Source: Pedobacter nutrimenti
Lineage (GTDB): Bacteria; Bacteroidota; Bacteroidia; Sphingobacteriales; Sphingobacteriaceae
NCBI RefSeq assembly: GCF_003208655.1
Contig: NZ_QKLU01000004.1
Location: 372,001 to 436,000, forward strand
Length of the DNA stretch: 64,000 nt
Direction: 5' to 3'
Position numbers and translations under genes: made by a program. Of this stretch, positions 15,834 through 24,275 are shown one piece after another. Position 1 is the stretch's first letter. The number at the start of each line of letters is the position of its first letter. The notes under the pieces were generated by a model. The model saw only the letters and a list, made by a program, of their open reading frames with translations. It made no database searches and was not told where the DNA came from.

Positions 15834-16865
15834 TTATTTATTCTCCAGATGGTTTAATTTTTCCGAAAGCAATCTGATTTTCTCGTCCTGTTTTTTTAAG
15901 AGCTCACGGTTCTCCTGATTCATATTACTTTCATTAATCAAATACAAAGTCAACTCCTCAATTTTCTTCAGCAACTTTGCATTCATCTCCCCTAAATCCA
16001 CACCATTATTTTTCACCTCCTGCGCAGAAGGAATCCCCGGCAAATGCCCCTTCTCCTGTATGTGTTTTTCGGTTTCTTTTAAAGATGGAAGTGCGTAGTC
16101 TTTGGCGAAAACATAGTCCGGCCAATTGGCGGTTTCTACTTTGATCTCATGAGCACGAATCTTTCCGTTTACAGAGAGTTTCTCTTTTGGAGCTGTTGTG
16201 CCAATCCCAATATTACCATCTCCATCTATACGCATACGCTCTAAATTTTTATTTGTATTAAAAGCAATAAAACCACCTTCAACATCTCCACCGCGAAAGA
16301 AATTGATAGAATTGTTTATTTTCCCATAAAAACTATGTTCAAGAGCAAAGCTTTTGTAAGCATCCCCACCTGAAGTTGTTGTTGTAAAACCTCTGACCCC
16401 CAAAAATGTACCTTCTCCTGTTCCATCTCCTTCAGAAAGTCTACCCAAAACACTTCCCAACTGGTGATTGGAAATATCATACCCTATATCAAAACGGGCT
16501 CTGGGGTTTATCGTACCAACTCCAACATTACCGCTTGGTAAAACTGTAATTTTTGGAGAATGATTGGTCAATATAGAAAACGCATGCTCGGTGTAGGTTC
16601 CAATCATCCCACCCGCTAAAGCACCATAATAACCTGAAGCGTGGTTCCATAGACCAGTTTTAACACCATCTGATGAGACTAATATTTTTGAATGCAAATC
16701 CCCATAAATTTCAAGTGTCTTTTTCCACCCTTCAATATTTTCCGGGTTAAGTGTACCAATACCAACATCGCCGGTACCAGGAAAAGTATTGGTCTGACCC
16801 ATTGAAATCTGACATACAAAACATGCAAGAGAGGTTAACAAAATTTTTGACAGTTTATTTTTCAT
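15834..16865 (-). CDS. Fibre-like secreted protein with conserved C-terminal module
   Basis: A 343-residue protein with a signal peptide ending in SMGQ. It has three GIG-type turns (DVGIGTLNPENIEGWKKTL, NVGVGTINPRARFDIG, NIGIGTTAPKEKLSVNGK) and a first domain related to that of 14808-15821 (YGDLHSKILVSSDGVKTGLW). The middle domain is unlike its neighbour, with an FRGGDVEGGFIAF segment. The common module and a C-terminal coiled coil (NRELLKKQDEKIRLLSEKL) follow. Its start overlaps the end of 16855-17904 by 11 bases, which supports translational coupling. It shows the pattern of the array: interchangeable N-terminal parts on a constant end. Confidence 0.75.
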   Translation of the reverse strand: MKNKLSKILLTSLACFVCQISMGQTNTFPGTGDVGIGTLNPENIEGWKKTLEIYGDLHSKILVSSDGVKTGLWNHASGYYGALAGGMIGTYTEHAFSILTNHSPKITVLPSGNVGVGTINPRARFDIGYDISNHQLGSVLGRLSEGDGTGEGTFLGVRGFTTTTSGGDAYKSFALEHSFYGKINNSINFFRGGDVEGGFIAFNTNKNLERMRIDGDGNIGIGTTAPKEKLSVNGKIRAHEIKVETANWPDYVFAKDYALPSLKETEKHIQEKGHLPGIPSAQEVKNNGVDLGEMNAKLLKKIEELTLYLINESNMNQENRELLKKQDEKIRLLSEKLNHLENK

Positions 16866-17904
16866 TTTTTGCTTCTATAAGTTTTAAACGTTCCATTAAT
16901 TCCAAAAGCACCTTATCCCTTTTCAGATCATTCTCCTCCCGGACTTTATTGATGTCCAGCAAAGAATTCAGGTGTTTATCTTTTTCAATCAAATACAAAG
17001 TCAACTCCTCAATTTTCTTCAGCAACTTCGCATTCATCTCCCCTAAATCTACCCCACTACTTTTCACCTCTGCAGCAGAAGGAATTCCAGGCAAATGACC
17101 TTTTTCCTGTATGTGTTTTTCGGTTTCTTTTAATGATGGAAGTACATAGTTTTTGGCGAAAACATAGTCCGGCCAATTGGCGGTTTCCACTTTAATTTCT
17201 TTGGCACGGATGTTTCCGTTTACAGAGAGTTTTTCTTTAGGGGCTGTTGTTCCAATACCTACATTACCACTGGAAGTTACCCGTAATCTTTCATAATTAG
17301 CACTTTGAGTTTCTCCATTCTCTCCACCGGAAACAGTGCGAATCGAGAAATAGCCTGCATAATTATTAGAAGCGTTTGTTTCCTTTGCACCTTCCAGAAA
17401 AGCAAAAGCATATTCGGGATTTGCATTTCCGGTTTTACCACCAAATGCAATAGAACCTCCGGTTCCAATGGCAGAATCGTCTGTTGAAAATGCATTAATT
17501 GTTGGCCGGATAATTCCATATTGATTTTTAACAACACTTCCCCGAATATCTATTGTTGTGGCCGGACTCGTTGTCCCAATACCTACTTTACCATCGGTTT
17601 CCAACAATACCCTGCTCCAGGGTTGGCTGGCATTATCATTTGTTTTTCGAAAAAAAAGTTGCTGATTAAAAAAATTACCAGAAAACTGCATTGCATAGTT
17701 ATTGCTCGGATTACTATGTCTTATGTCGAGTAAATGCCACCATTCTGATGCGCCTGCAACCGAAGGGAAATTTACAGGAGCATTGGCTTCAAAAAATCCC
17801 GATACAGCACCTGCATCACCACGTAAGCCGGCATCATTTCTGGTTTGGGCAAACACGGCCACAGGAAACATCAACAGGGTAAATATTCTTAATCCTCTTT
17901 TCAT
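16855..17904 (-). CDS. Fibre-like secreted protein with conserved C-terminal module
   Basis: A 349-residue protein with a signal peptide ending in AVFAQ. The N-terminal domain (FPSVAGASEWWHLLDIRHS, NFFNQQLFFRKTNDNASQPW) resembles the end domain of phage-type tail fibres that read out a ligand. It is followed by GIG turns (KVGIGTTSPATTIDIRG, NVGIGTTAPKEKLSVNGN), the common module (NWPDYVFAKNYVLPSLKE, HLPGIPSAAEVKSSGVDLGEMNAKLLKKIEELTLY) and a charged coiled coil. It lies 14 bases after 17919-18857. The N-domain is unique in this window. Despite the phage-like fold, the signal peptide implies Sec export rather than virion assembly. Confidence 0.75.
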   Translation of the reverse strand: MKRGLRIFTLLMFPVAVFAQTRNDAGLRGDAGAVSGFFEANAPVNFPSVAGASEWWHLLDIRHSNPSNNYAMQFSGNFFNQQLFFRKTNDNASQPWSRVLLETDGKVGIGTTSPATTIDIRGSVVKNQYGIIRPTINAFSTDDSAIGTGGSIAFGGKTGNANPEYAFAFLEGAKETNASNNYAGYFSIRTVSGGENGETQSANYERLRVTSSGNVGIGTTAPKEKLSVNGNIRAKEIKVETANWPDYVFAKNYVLPSLKETEKHIQEKGHLPGIPSAAEVKSSGVDLGEMNAKLLKKIEELTLYLIEKDKHLNSLLDINKVREENDLKRDKVLLELMERLKLIEAKNEK

Positions 17905-17918
17905 TGTTTATTATTTAA

Positions 17919-18857
17919 TTATTTTTTGCTCTCTATGCTTTTAACCCTCTTTTCAAGGTCAATGATGTACAGTGTCATTTCCTCAATTTTCTTCAGCAGC
18001 TTCGCATTTAGCTCTCCTAAATCCACACCATTACTTTTCACTTCCTGGGCCGAAGGAATTCCAGGCAAATGACCTTTTTCTTGTATGTGTTGTTCGGTTT
18101 CTTTTAATGATGGAAGCGCATAGTCTTTGGCAAAAACATAGTCCGGCCAGTTGGCTGTTTCTACTTTAATTTCTTTAGCGCGGATGTTTCCGTTTACAGA
18201 GAGTTTTTCTTTAGGAGTTGTTGTCCCAATACCAACATTACCAGCAACAGGGTTCAAGACTAATGAATTGTAACCTACGTTCATTTCGTTAGCCTGAATT
18301 ACCCCCGTACCATTATCCAATAAAGCAAACTCAAGAGCCTTACTTTTGTACCCTCCCAAACCATTGAGTATTCTAAACTGGGCATTATGTTGTCCTATAT
18401 TTGCATAATTATCTGTATTCAATGCATTTTGTATAACACTCTTACCTACCACATCCAATTGTACAGAAGGACTGGTTGTACCAACCCCCACCTTTCCATT
18501 GACGATATTCATAGCCATAATGGCCCCTGTTGCCGGATCTAAAGGATTTCCAGGATAAGCCTGATTGTAAAAACGTATGCCCCCATAAACGGAATGGGCG
18601 CTAAACGTCAACCCTGTATGGTGGTTGATCACAAATGCTCCACCATTAGGCAAACCAGGTCTGGGATCAAAGGTATTATCGGACGTTACTCCCCAACCAG
18701 AATAACCCGCCGGTCCGTTACTTTTAATCAAATCATTAAAAGTCAATTTATTAAAACTGCCATCCTGGGCCCAAACTGTTGCAGACAGAGCTAAACAAAC
18801 TACAAGCGTTAGTATCCTTCTAAAAAGATTTTCAGACGTAAAAAAACAGAAATTCAT
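17919..18857 (-). CDS. Fibre-like secreted protein, first gene of the seven-gene fibre operon
   Basis: A 312-residue protein. The signal peptide is long (h-region ILTLVVCLALSAT, ending VWAQ) and its ATG follows the shared upstream element by a few bases. The N-domain (SGWGVTSDNTFDPRPGLPNG, FVINHHTGLTFSAHSVYGG) is beta-rich. Turns KVGVGTTSPSVQLDVVG and NVGIGTTTPKEKLSVNGN lead to the common module (NWPDYVFAKDYALPSLKE, HLPGIPSAQEVKSNGVDLGELNAKLLKKIEEMTLY) and a short coiled coil. It leads the operon that runs to 12016 with gaps of 5-18 bases or overlaps. Confidence 0.75.
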   Translation of the reverse strand: MNFCFFTSENLFRRILTLVVCLALSATVWAQDGSFNKLTFNDLIKSNGPAGYSGWGVTSDNTFDPRPGLPNGGAFVINHHTGLTFSAHSVYGGIRFYNQAYPGNPLDPATGAIMAMNIVNGKVGVGTTSPSVQLDVVGKSVIQNALNTDNYANIGQHNAQFRILNGLGGYKSKALEFALLDNGTGVIQANEMNVGYNSLVLNPVAGNVGIGTTTPKEKLSVNGNIRAKEIKVETANWPDYVFAKDYALPSLKETEQHIQEKGHLPGIPSAQEVKSNGVDLGELNAKLLKKIEEMTLYIIDLEKRVKSIESKK

Positions 18858-18860
18858 GAA

Positions 18861-18914
18861 CCATAAAATTTATGGCACTAATGTAAAACCCTTCAGTGCG
18901 ACCACACTGCACTG
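18861..18914 (-). promoter_or_regulatory. Shared palindromic upstream element, copy C (fibre operon)
   Basis: Minus strand: CAGTGCAGTGTGG, TCGCACTGAAGGG, TTTTACATTAG, then the inverted repeat CCATAAA/TTTATGG ending next to the ATG at 18857. It matches copy B at 11904-11957 at almost every base of the core and leader. Arms CAGTGC and GCACTG form an imperfect palindrome, probably bound by a regulator common to the fibre and RHS genes. Confidence 0.65.
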
Positions 18915-19002
18915 GGATTTTTTTTTCAAAATGTGGAAAACTTTTTTTTTCAATTCCTAATCGCTCCACCTTAAATCCTACCCTATCCCCCACGCAGGGT
19001 TA

Positions 19003-19025
19003 TTATTTAGAATTAATATAAATAA
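19003..19025 (+). promoter_or_regulatory. Fur-like operator upstream of the siderophore-type receptor
   Basis: A 23-bp motif TTATTTAGAAT, TAATAT, AAATAA, with inverted ends TTATTT/AAATAA. It abuts the -33 box at 19026. Close copies occur at 34936-34958 and 34977-34999 before the heme receptor. Shared placement at two iron or heme uptake genes suggests an iron-responsive repressor; the identity of the regulator is inferred. Confidence 0.65.
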
Positions 19026-19057
19026 TTTGCATTTCCGTCATTTATGCACTTATTTTG
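19026..19057 (+). promoter_or_regulatory. Bacteroidota-type promoter for the TonB receptor
   Basis: TTTG at 19026-19029, a 21-bp spacer and TATTTTG at 19051-19057 fit the Bacteroidota sigma-ABfr pattern with one base missing from TAnnTTTG. Transcription would start near 19064, about 25 bases before the ATG. Confidence 0.55.
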
Positions 19058-19088
19058 CATCTGTTTATAATTAATCCAAATAAACTAT

Positions 19089-21497
19089 ATGCATAAACTC
19101 AAACTCTTTATACTTACAGCAGGATTGCTGTCCAGTTCATTAATGACCTTTGCACAAAAAACAGCCACCATTAAAGGAAATGTGAGCACCACCAGTGGAA
19201 AAGCCGCGGCCTATATATCAGTTGTCCTGAAAGGCAAAAGCCAGGGCAGCACTTCCGACGAACATGGCCGGTTTACCATCCAACATGTAAAACCAGGAAC
19301 TTATATCCTTAAAGCTTCGGCCGTTGGCATTAATCCTACAGAAAAAACGGTAACAGTTACTGCCGGGGAAACCAAAATCATTGACTTTGTTTTGGCAGAA
19401 AATGACCAGGCTTTACAGGAAGTGAACATTGCTGCCATCAAAAACAAATATAAAATCAGCCTTCCTTCTGCCACCTTAAGACTTAATGAACCCTTGCTGG
19501 AAGCGCCGCAAAACATTCAGATTGTGAGTGACCAGGTGATCAAAGACCAGCAAATCATTAGCATGAGCGACGGACTGGTTAAAAATGTGAGTGGTGCCAT
19601 ACGTACCCAGCACTGGTCTGACATGTATGCCAATATTAAAATGAGAGGTTCACAAATTCAGGCCTTCAGAAACGGCTTTAATGTGGTGAATTCGTTTTGG
19701 GGCCCGCTTACCGAAGACGTGAGTTTTATAGATCACGTGGAATTTGTAAAAGGCCCGGCCGGTTTTATGCTGGGCAGTGGCGACCCGAGTGGTTTATACA
19801 ATGTGGTGACCAAAAAACCTACGGGCTTAAACAAGGGAGAGGTATCCTTTATCACCGGAAGTTATGGACTGTACCGCACCGCCATAGATTTTGACAGAAA
19901 GCTCACCGAAGACGGAAAGCTACTCTTCAGGCTCAATGCTGCTGCACAAAACAAAAAATCACATCGTGATTTTGAATACAATGATCGTTACAGCATTGCG
20001 CCTGTACTTTCTTACCAAACCGGCAATACCAAAATTACAGCAGAATACGTTTTGCAACAAGCCAAAACCAGTCAGGTCGGTTCTGCTTACGTTTTTGGTG
20101 TAAAAGGTTATGGTACTTTACCGGTTAATTTTTCGCAATCGGACCCCCGGATCCCAGCTACCCTGATCAATGACCAAAGCTTTACACTAAACGTGCAGCA
20201 TAAATTTGATGAGCACTGGAAATTAACAGCCCAGGGTGCTTACTATAAATACAACATGACCGGTAACAGTGCCTGGCCATCAAAAATAAATCCCGATGGT
20301 ACCCTGATCCGTAGCATTGGTTTATGGGATGCGGCCAGCAATATGAAGCTGGCACAGGTATTTTTAAATGGTAATTTTAATACAGGTGCTGTTCAGCACC
20401 GCATCCTTGCAGGTTTTGACGCCGGAAATAAAAAATACGAGGCCGACTGGAATGCAAGTGTCAAACTGGATACCGATGCCAACCCTTTTGACAGCGAGCA
20501 CCCGGTTTACGGCACCAATCCCGCAGCTTACTATGCTTTTGACATCAGACGTTTAACCCCGTTAAGTGAAAGGGCTATAGACGCCGGAGGATTAATAGGC
20601 ACCAAATACCATTCCTTTTATTTACAGGAAGAGCTGGGCTTTTTTAACAATAAACTAAGGGTTACCCTTGCCGGAAGATACACCGATTTAAGTGAGTACA
20701 GCTGGGGCACTTCGCCAGATAATCCCAACAAAGCCAGTCAGTTTACTCCAAGATTCGGTTTAAGTTATTCCATTGACAAGAACACATCTGTATATGCGGT
20801 ATACGACAAAGCTTTTATCCCACAAAGCGGTGTATTGCGTGATGGGGGCAAAATTAAACCACTTACCGGGCTCAATACAGAATTTGGCATCAAAAAAGAC
20901 TGGTTTGACAGCCGGTTCAACACCACCCTGTCCTTTTACCGCATCGTAAAACAAAACGAGCTGACCCCCGATCCTATTGACAATCCGCAAAACAGATACA
21001 GTATTATTTTGGGAGAAAAAAGAGTACAAGGTATAGAATTTGACCTCAGGGGAGAAATCACCAAAGGCTTGCAACTTATTGCCAATTACGCCTATACCGA
21101 TGGAAAAGTAACCAAAGTCAATCCATCTGTAGAAAGTATTAAAGTTGGAGATGTGGTACCCGGTTATGCAAAACATACCACTAATGCCTGGCTGACTTAT
21201 ACCCTGCAGGATGGGCTACTAAAAGGTACCGGAATTTCATCGGGTTTTTCCTGGCAGGCTGGCCGCGTACCTGGAAGCTGGAGCAGGACCGACAATAAAC
21301 CCTTGCCCGATTATTTCCGTCTGGACGGTGGTTTGTTCTGGGGAAATGATAAAATTAAAATTACCGCCAATGTGTTCAACATCTTAAATAAATACCTATA
21401 CGATGGTGAAATAAACAATTTTGGCAGCATAGCCGCTTATTCATGGCAAACCGAACCTTTAAGAAATTACAGGGTTGGTATCGCTTACAAATTTTAA
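19089..21497 (+). CDS. TonB-dependent siderophore-type receptor
   Basis: An 802-residue outer-membrane receptor. The signal peptide ends at TFAQ. Residues about 25-115 form a CarboxypepD-like regulatory domain (TIKGNVSTTSGKAAAYISVV, GRFTIQHVKPGTYILKA). The plug follows (APQNIQIVSDQVIKDQQ, MRGSQIQAFRNGF, HVEFVKGPAGFMLGSGDPSG, YNVVTKKP), which is the pattern of siderophore receptors rather than SusC. The 22-strand barrel ends in YRVGIAYKF with a terminal aromatic residue. It takes up ferric chelates using TonB energy. The Fur-like operator at 19003 supports iron control. A hairpin at 21504 separates it from the DUF4198 gene, which probably depends partly on readthrough. Exact ligand unknown. 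Confidence 0.88.
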   Translation: MHKLKLFILTAGLLSSSLMTFAQKTATIKGNVSTTSGKAAAYISVVLKGKSQGSTSDEHGRFTIQHVKPGTYILKASAVGINPTEKTVTVTAGETKIIDFVLAENDQALQEVNIAAIKNKYKISLPSATLRLNEPLLEAPQNIQIVSDQVIKDQQIISMSDGLVKNVSGAIRTQHWSDMYANIKMRGSQIQAFRNGFNVVNSFWGPLTEDVSFIDHVEFVKGPAGFMLGSGDPSGLYNVVTKKPTGLNKGEVSFITGSYGLYRTAIDFDRKLTEDGKLLFRLNAAAQNKKSHRDFEYNDRYSIAPVLSYQTGNTKITAEYVLQQAKTSQVGSAYVFGVKGYGTLPVNFSQSDPRIPATLINDQSFTLNVQHKFDEHWKLTAQGAYYKYNMTGNSAWPSKINPDGTLIRSIGLWDAASNMKLAQVFLNGNFNTGAVQHRILAGFDAGNKKYEADWNASVKLDTDANPFDSEHPVYGTNPAAYYAFDIRRLTPLSERAIDAGGLIGTKYHSFYLQEELGFFNNKLRVTLAGRYTDLSEYSWGTSPDNPNKASQFTPRFGLSYSIDKNTSVYAVYDKAFIPQSGVLRDGGKIKPLTGLNTEFGIKKDWFDSRFNTTLSFYRIVKQNELTPDPIDNPQNRYSIILGEKRVQGIEFDLRGEITKGLQLIANYAYTDGKVTKVNPSVESIKVGDVVPGYAKHTTNAWLTYTLQDGLLKGTGISSGFSWQAGRVPGSWSRTDNKPLPDYFRLDGGLFWGNDKIKITANVFNILNKYLYDGEINNFGSIAAYSWQTEPLRNYRVGIAYKF

Positions 21498-21503
21498 TCC
21501 CAT

Positions 21504-21536
21504 CCCGAGCGGCTGTTTAAAACAGCCACGGGTTTT
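21504..21536 (+). terminator. Terminator or attenuator after the TonB receptor
   Basis: An imperfect hairpin CCCG-(agc)-GGCTGTTT / AACAGCC-(a)-CGGG followed by TTTTT. It lies between the receptor stop and the DUF4198 start on the same strand, so it may lower downstream expression. Confidence 0.65.
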
Positions 21537-21558
21537 TATACAACTTAACTATATGACA

Positions 21559-22272
21559 ATGAAAACAAAAATCAGCATTCTGCTTCTCTCTTTTCTGTTT
21601 AGTGCATCGGGCGTATTTGCCCATGCCTTATGGATAGAAACAACTTCAACCGGAAAAAAAGGTCAAAGCCAGGAAGTCAAAGTATTTTTTGGAGAGTATG
21701 AAGCCGGTGAACGCGATTCCATTCAAAAATGGTTTAGCAATTTAAAGGAATTCAGCCTGGTATTGACCGCGCCAAACGGAACAACAAAAAAACTCAATGC
21801 GACTGCCGATGTGCTTTTTTTTAAAGCTGTTTTTACACCAGAGCAGGACGGACTTTATAAATTATCTATTGTTCACGAAGTAAAGGATCTTTATGAAAAA
21901 GCAAAAATTGAATATTATGCATTTGCCGATGTTGCCGTTGGACGTTCGGCAAAAGTAGGTACTCCTTTTCCTGCGGAGGCCTTATTGAGCATTAGGTTGG
22001 GGAAACCTGTTCTAAAGGTTGGGGAAGCTGCTTCTCATGAGGTTTTGTACAAACAAGCACCAGCTGCAAAACAAAAGCTAACCATTATAGGGGCAGATGG
22101 TAAAAAACAAGAGATTGAAACTGACCCTGCCGGTAAGTTTACGTTTACACCGGCACAAAAAGGTGGTCATTTTTTAGAGAGTTTTACGGAAGAAAAAACG
22201 TCGGGTTCTCTAAATGGCAAGGACTATGAAAAAATCTGGCACGTAGTTACTTATTTTGCCCAGGCAATATAA
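21559..22272 (+). CDS. DUF4198 family periplasmic protein
   Basis: About 238 residues. A signal peptide (KTKISILLLSFLFSASGVFA) is followed at once by HALWIET, the N-terminal hallmark of DUF4198 proteins, then an Ig-like beta domain (FTPEQDGLYKLSIVHEV) and a second one near the C-terminus (TFTPAQKGGHFLES). DUF4198 proteins are linked to metal uptake and often accompany TonB receptors. The frame is open upstream to 21475 inside the receptor gene, but the signal peptide fixes the start at 21559 or at the ATG two codons earlier (21553). Position after the receptor suggests a role in handling the same metal or chelate; this is inferred. Confidence 0.78.
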   Translation: MKTKISILLLSFLFSASGVFAHALWIETTSTGKKGQSQEVKVFFGEYEAGERDSIQKWFSNLKEFSLVLTAPNGTTKKLNATADVLFFKAVFTPEQDGLYKLSIVHEVKDLYEKAKIEYYAFADVAVGRSAKVGTPFPAEALLSIRLGKPVLKVGEAASHEVLYKQAPAAKQKLTIIGADGKKQEIETDPAGKFTFTPAQKGGHFLESFTEEKTSGSLNGKDYEKIWHVVTYFAQAI

Positions 22273-22289
22273 ATAAGAATGCGATTGAC

Positions 22290-22325
22290 AGGCCCTCAGA
22301 TTTTATTTGAGGGGCCTTTTGTTTT
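22290..22325. terminator. Intrinsic terminator between convergent genes
   Basis: AGGCCCTCA and TTGAGGGGCCT form a near-perfect stem with a T-rich tail (TTTTGTTTT). It ends the receptor-DUF4198 unit and faces the convergent lipoprotein gene ending at 22366. Confidence 0.75.
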
Positions 22326-22365
22326 AATGCTTAAAGATTCATTTTCAGTAACAAGGCCCTGGTAC

Positions 22366-23112
22366 CTACTCCACCTTATTTGTCCAGCTTATTTCAGCCA
22401 GTTTAAAATTCTTATTCAGCGGATTAAATTCAAACTGCATTGTGTTGCCCTTTAAGCATTTCCCGGCCACCTTCTCCTTTAAGGAAGATGAAGCTATATG
22501 AACCCTGTTTCTATCCGAAAAGTTATAGTTAAAGGTAATTTGCTCCTCCCGAATCAGTTCCTTACAAGTGGTATCCTTTTCATTGTACAGCAACTTCGAA
22601 AAATAATCCCCGAACAAGTCCTTTAAAGACACAAACTTCAAGCTCCCTCTTTCATATTCAAAACATTTAATATCATTTCCATCGCCAACAACATCATCAG
22701 TAATCACAATATAATTTTCGGGTTTCACTTTATAAACAGAAAGGCTCCATAAGCCATCTACCACCTGAATTTTAAATGTATTTGGCTTGATTTCTTTAAT
22801 TGTCATATACATTTCTGTCGTATCGACCGTATAATTGTTTTGCGCTATAAAGTGCACAAATTTCTCCCTGTCCTTTTGATGCCATTCCCAGCTGGCCATA
22901 GCACTGTCGGGTAACAGGGTCAATATATTCAGCAGTTCTTTATGTGCAGCATAATTGATCTTTAAAGTATCACTGAATTTATGCCTGTCCGGAATTTCTT
23001 GTTTTTTAGTCTTATCTGGCAGACTGTCTTTAACCTGCACCGTTTTTTGTTCCTGATTACGACATGCAACAAGTATTGTCAAAAAAATGACCGGGTAAAA
23101 GATATTTTTCAT
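22366..23112 (-). CDS. Hypothetical lipoprotein
   Basis: A 248-residue protein with a lipoprotein signal peptide (lipobox LVAC, cysteine at residue 17). The mature part has a Lys-rich linker and an alpha/beta region with no motif I recognise (SMASWEWHQKDREKFVHFI, YIVITDDVVGDGNDIKCFE). It could be an envelope-associated sensor or stress protein, but nothing specific supports this. Its ATG directly follows the stop of 23113-23385, so the two genes are translationally linked. Confidence 0.65.
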   Translation of the reverse strand: MKNIFYPVIFLTILVACRNQEQKTVQVKDSLPDKTKKQEIPDRHKFSDTLKINYAAHKELLNILTLLPDSAMASWEWHQKDREKFVHFIAQNNYTVDTTEMYMTIKEIKPNTFKIQVVDGLWSLSVYKVKPENYIVITDDVVGDGNDIKCFEYERGSLKFVSLKDLFGDYFSKLLYNEKDTTCKELIREEQITFNYNFSDRNRVHIASSSLKEKVAGKCLKGNTMQFEFNPLNKNFKLAEISWTNKVE

Positions 23113-23385
23113 TCAGTTGTCCTTTAATTTATTGGTTTTCCCCATCCCAGCTTTGATTTCTCCCAAATCCTCTTTCATTCCGGTAATTTCATTTTGTTGT
23201 TCCATCAACTGTTTGTCTTTTTTCTTCTTTTCACTAACCACAAAATGAAAATCCATCTCTTTATCGATATCAATCCGGGTCAGGCACTGCTGTTTATCCG
23301 TAGAACTGTAGAGAAAAAGGATCATTAAAATTAAAACGGGAATAGAAAAGATTGTCCGAACAAAAATGAACGTTCTGTCTTCCAT
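23113..23385 (-). CDS. Small membrane-anchored coiled-coil protein
   Basis: A 90-residue protein with one transmembrane segment at about residues 10-26 (RTIFSIPVLILMILFLYS), then a charged helix (SEKKKKDKQLMEQQNEITGM) ending in Gly/Lys. Such a layout suggests a membrane-tethered coiled coil, possibly a partner of the adjacent lipoprotein 22366-23112, which starts where this gene stops. No family is recognised. Confidence 0.55.
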   Translation of the reverse strand: MEDRTFIFVRTIFSIPVLILMILFLYSSTDKQQCLTRIDIDKEMDFHFVVSEKKKKDKQLMEQQNEITGMKEDLGEIKAGMGKTNKLKDN

Positions 23386-23469
23386 GAATTTCAGTAATTT
23401 ATTTTATAAAACTAATTATATTTAACCATTCCCCAAATAAGCCCATCATTTCATTCGATTTTAAGCATA

Positions 23470-23503
23470 AAAAAGGGCCGGTCTTTACAGACCGGCCCTT
23501 TTT
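23470..23503 (-). terminator. Strong intrinsic terminator
   Basis: A perfect 15-bp stem (AAAAAGGGCCGGTCT with its complement) around the tetraloop TTAC, flanked by A and T runs. It lies just after the stop of the DUF2807 gene 23524-24171. Confidence 0.85.
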
Positions 23504-23523
23504 TCTTCACTTATCCCTCGCTC

Positions 23524-24171
23524 CTATTTACTTAAGTTTTTTTCTACGAATGTAGTGCTGGCCAAACTTTCTTCGAACTGTGCGTTAAAATCTACAGCAG
23601 CAAAGGTTTGGTTTGAATTTTGTGTTTTTAAAGCTGCAAAACGGCTTGTGTTTAATTTTGCAGTGGCATCTTTAAGTAGAATATGTTCATTGGTACTGCC
23701 TGTTAAGTTCAAATGGGAATTGTCTTTAATAACTGTATAAATGCTTTCTGTTTTTGTATTTACTGCGGCTTCGGCTTCATCGCTTAAAAATACCTGTAAG
23801 GCAGAGAGTTTAAAATTTCCATCAGTTTCTACTGAAGCTCTTCCAGAAGCCATAATGCGTTTTAAGTCTTTCAGGTATACATAAACCTCAGCAGGGTTCA
23901 ATTCATTTGAGCTGATCACCAGCTTCTGACCTTGTTGCTGAACCAGCACTTTATCCTCAGGACGGATCGTGTTCACACTGATGTTTTCAGTTTCCGACTG
24001 GACCAGAATGACCTTCACATTTCCTTTAGCTTCAATCATTGAATACCCTTTAGCGGTATTTAAGTTTAAAGAATTTTTTCCGCCATCTTTTGCAAATGTT
24101 GTAAATGCACTGGATGTTAAAACGATTGCTGTTAGGGTGGTAGCAACTAGAGTTTTGATTGCAGTTTTCAT
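23524..24171 (-). CDS. DUF2807 (GIN-domain) exported protein
   Basis: A 215-residue protein with a signal peptide ending at TFAK. The mature domain has the features of DUF2807/GIN proteins: an N-terminal IEAKGNVKVILVQSE strand, the turn RPEDKVLVQQQGQKLVISS and repeated beta-helix-like rungs (VYVYLKDLKRIMASGRASVE, LQVFLSDEAEAAV, LNLTGSTNEHILLK). Such proteins are secreted or surface-exposed, of unknown function, and common in Bacteroidota near LytTR or other sensory genes. The direct repeats upstream at 24276-24306 resemble LytTR sites. A strong terminator follows. It is a monocistronic unit. Confidence 0.78.
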   Translation of the reverse strand: MKTAIKTLVATTLTAIVLTSSAFTTFAKDGGKNSLNLNTAKGYSMIEAKGNVKVILVQSETENISVNTIRPEDKVLVQQQGQKLVISSNELNPAEVYVYLKDLKRIMASGRASVETDGNFKLSALQVFLSDEAEAAVNTKTESIYTVIKDNSHLNLTGSTNEHILLKDATAKLNTSRFAALKTQNSNQTFAAVDFNAQFEESLASTTFVEKNLSK

Positions 24172-24275
24172 ATCGTTAGATTTTAATTTTTCCTAATTTC
24201 TTTTGTTGATAAGACGCCAGTAAAAATTAAATGTTGCACTCCAGATCTCCCATTTAGACCAACGCTAAGGTGTTT

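Noticed and set aside
10731..18857. Prophage, because of tail-fibre-like proteins
   Set aside because: All intact copies carry Sec signal peptides and no capsid, terminase, integrase, lysis or other phage gene is present.
21475..21558. Extended N-terminus of the DUF4198 protein
   Set aside because: It lies inside the receptor gene and hairpin and would hide the signal peptide.
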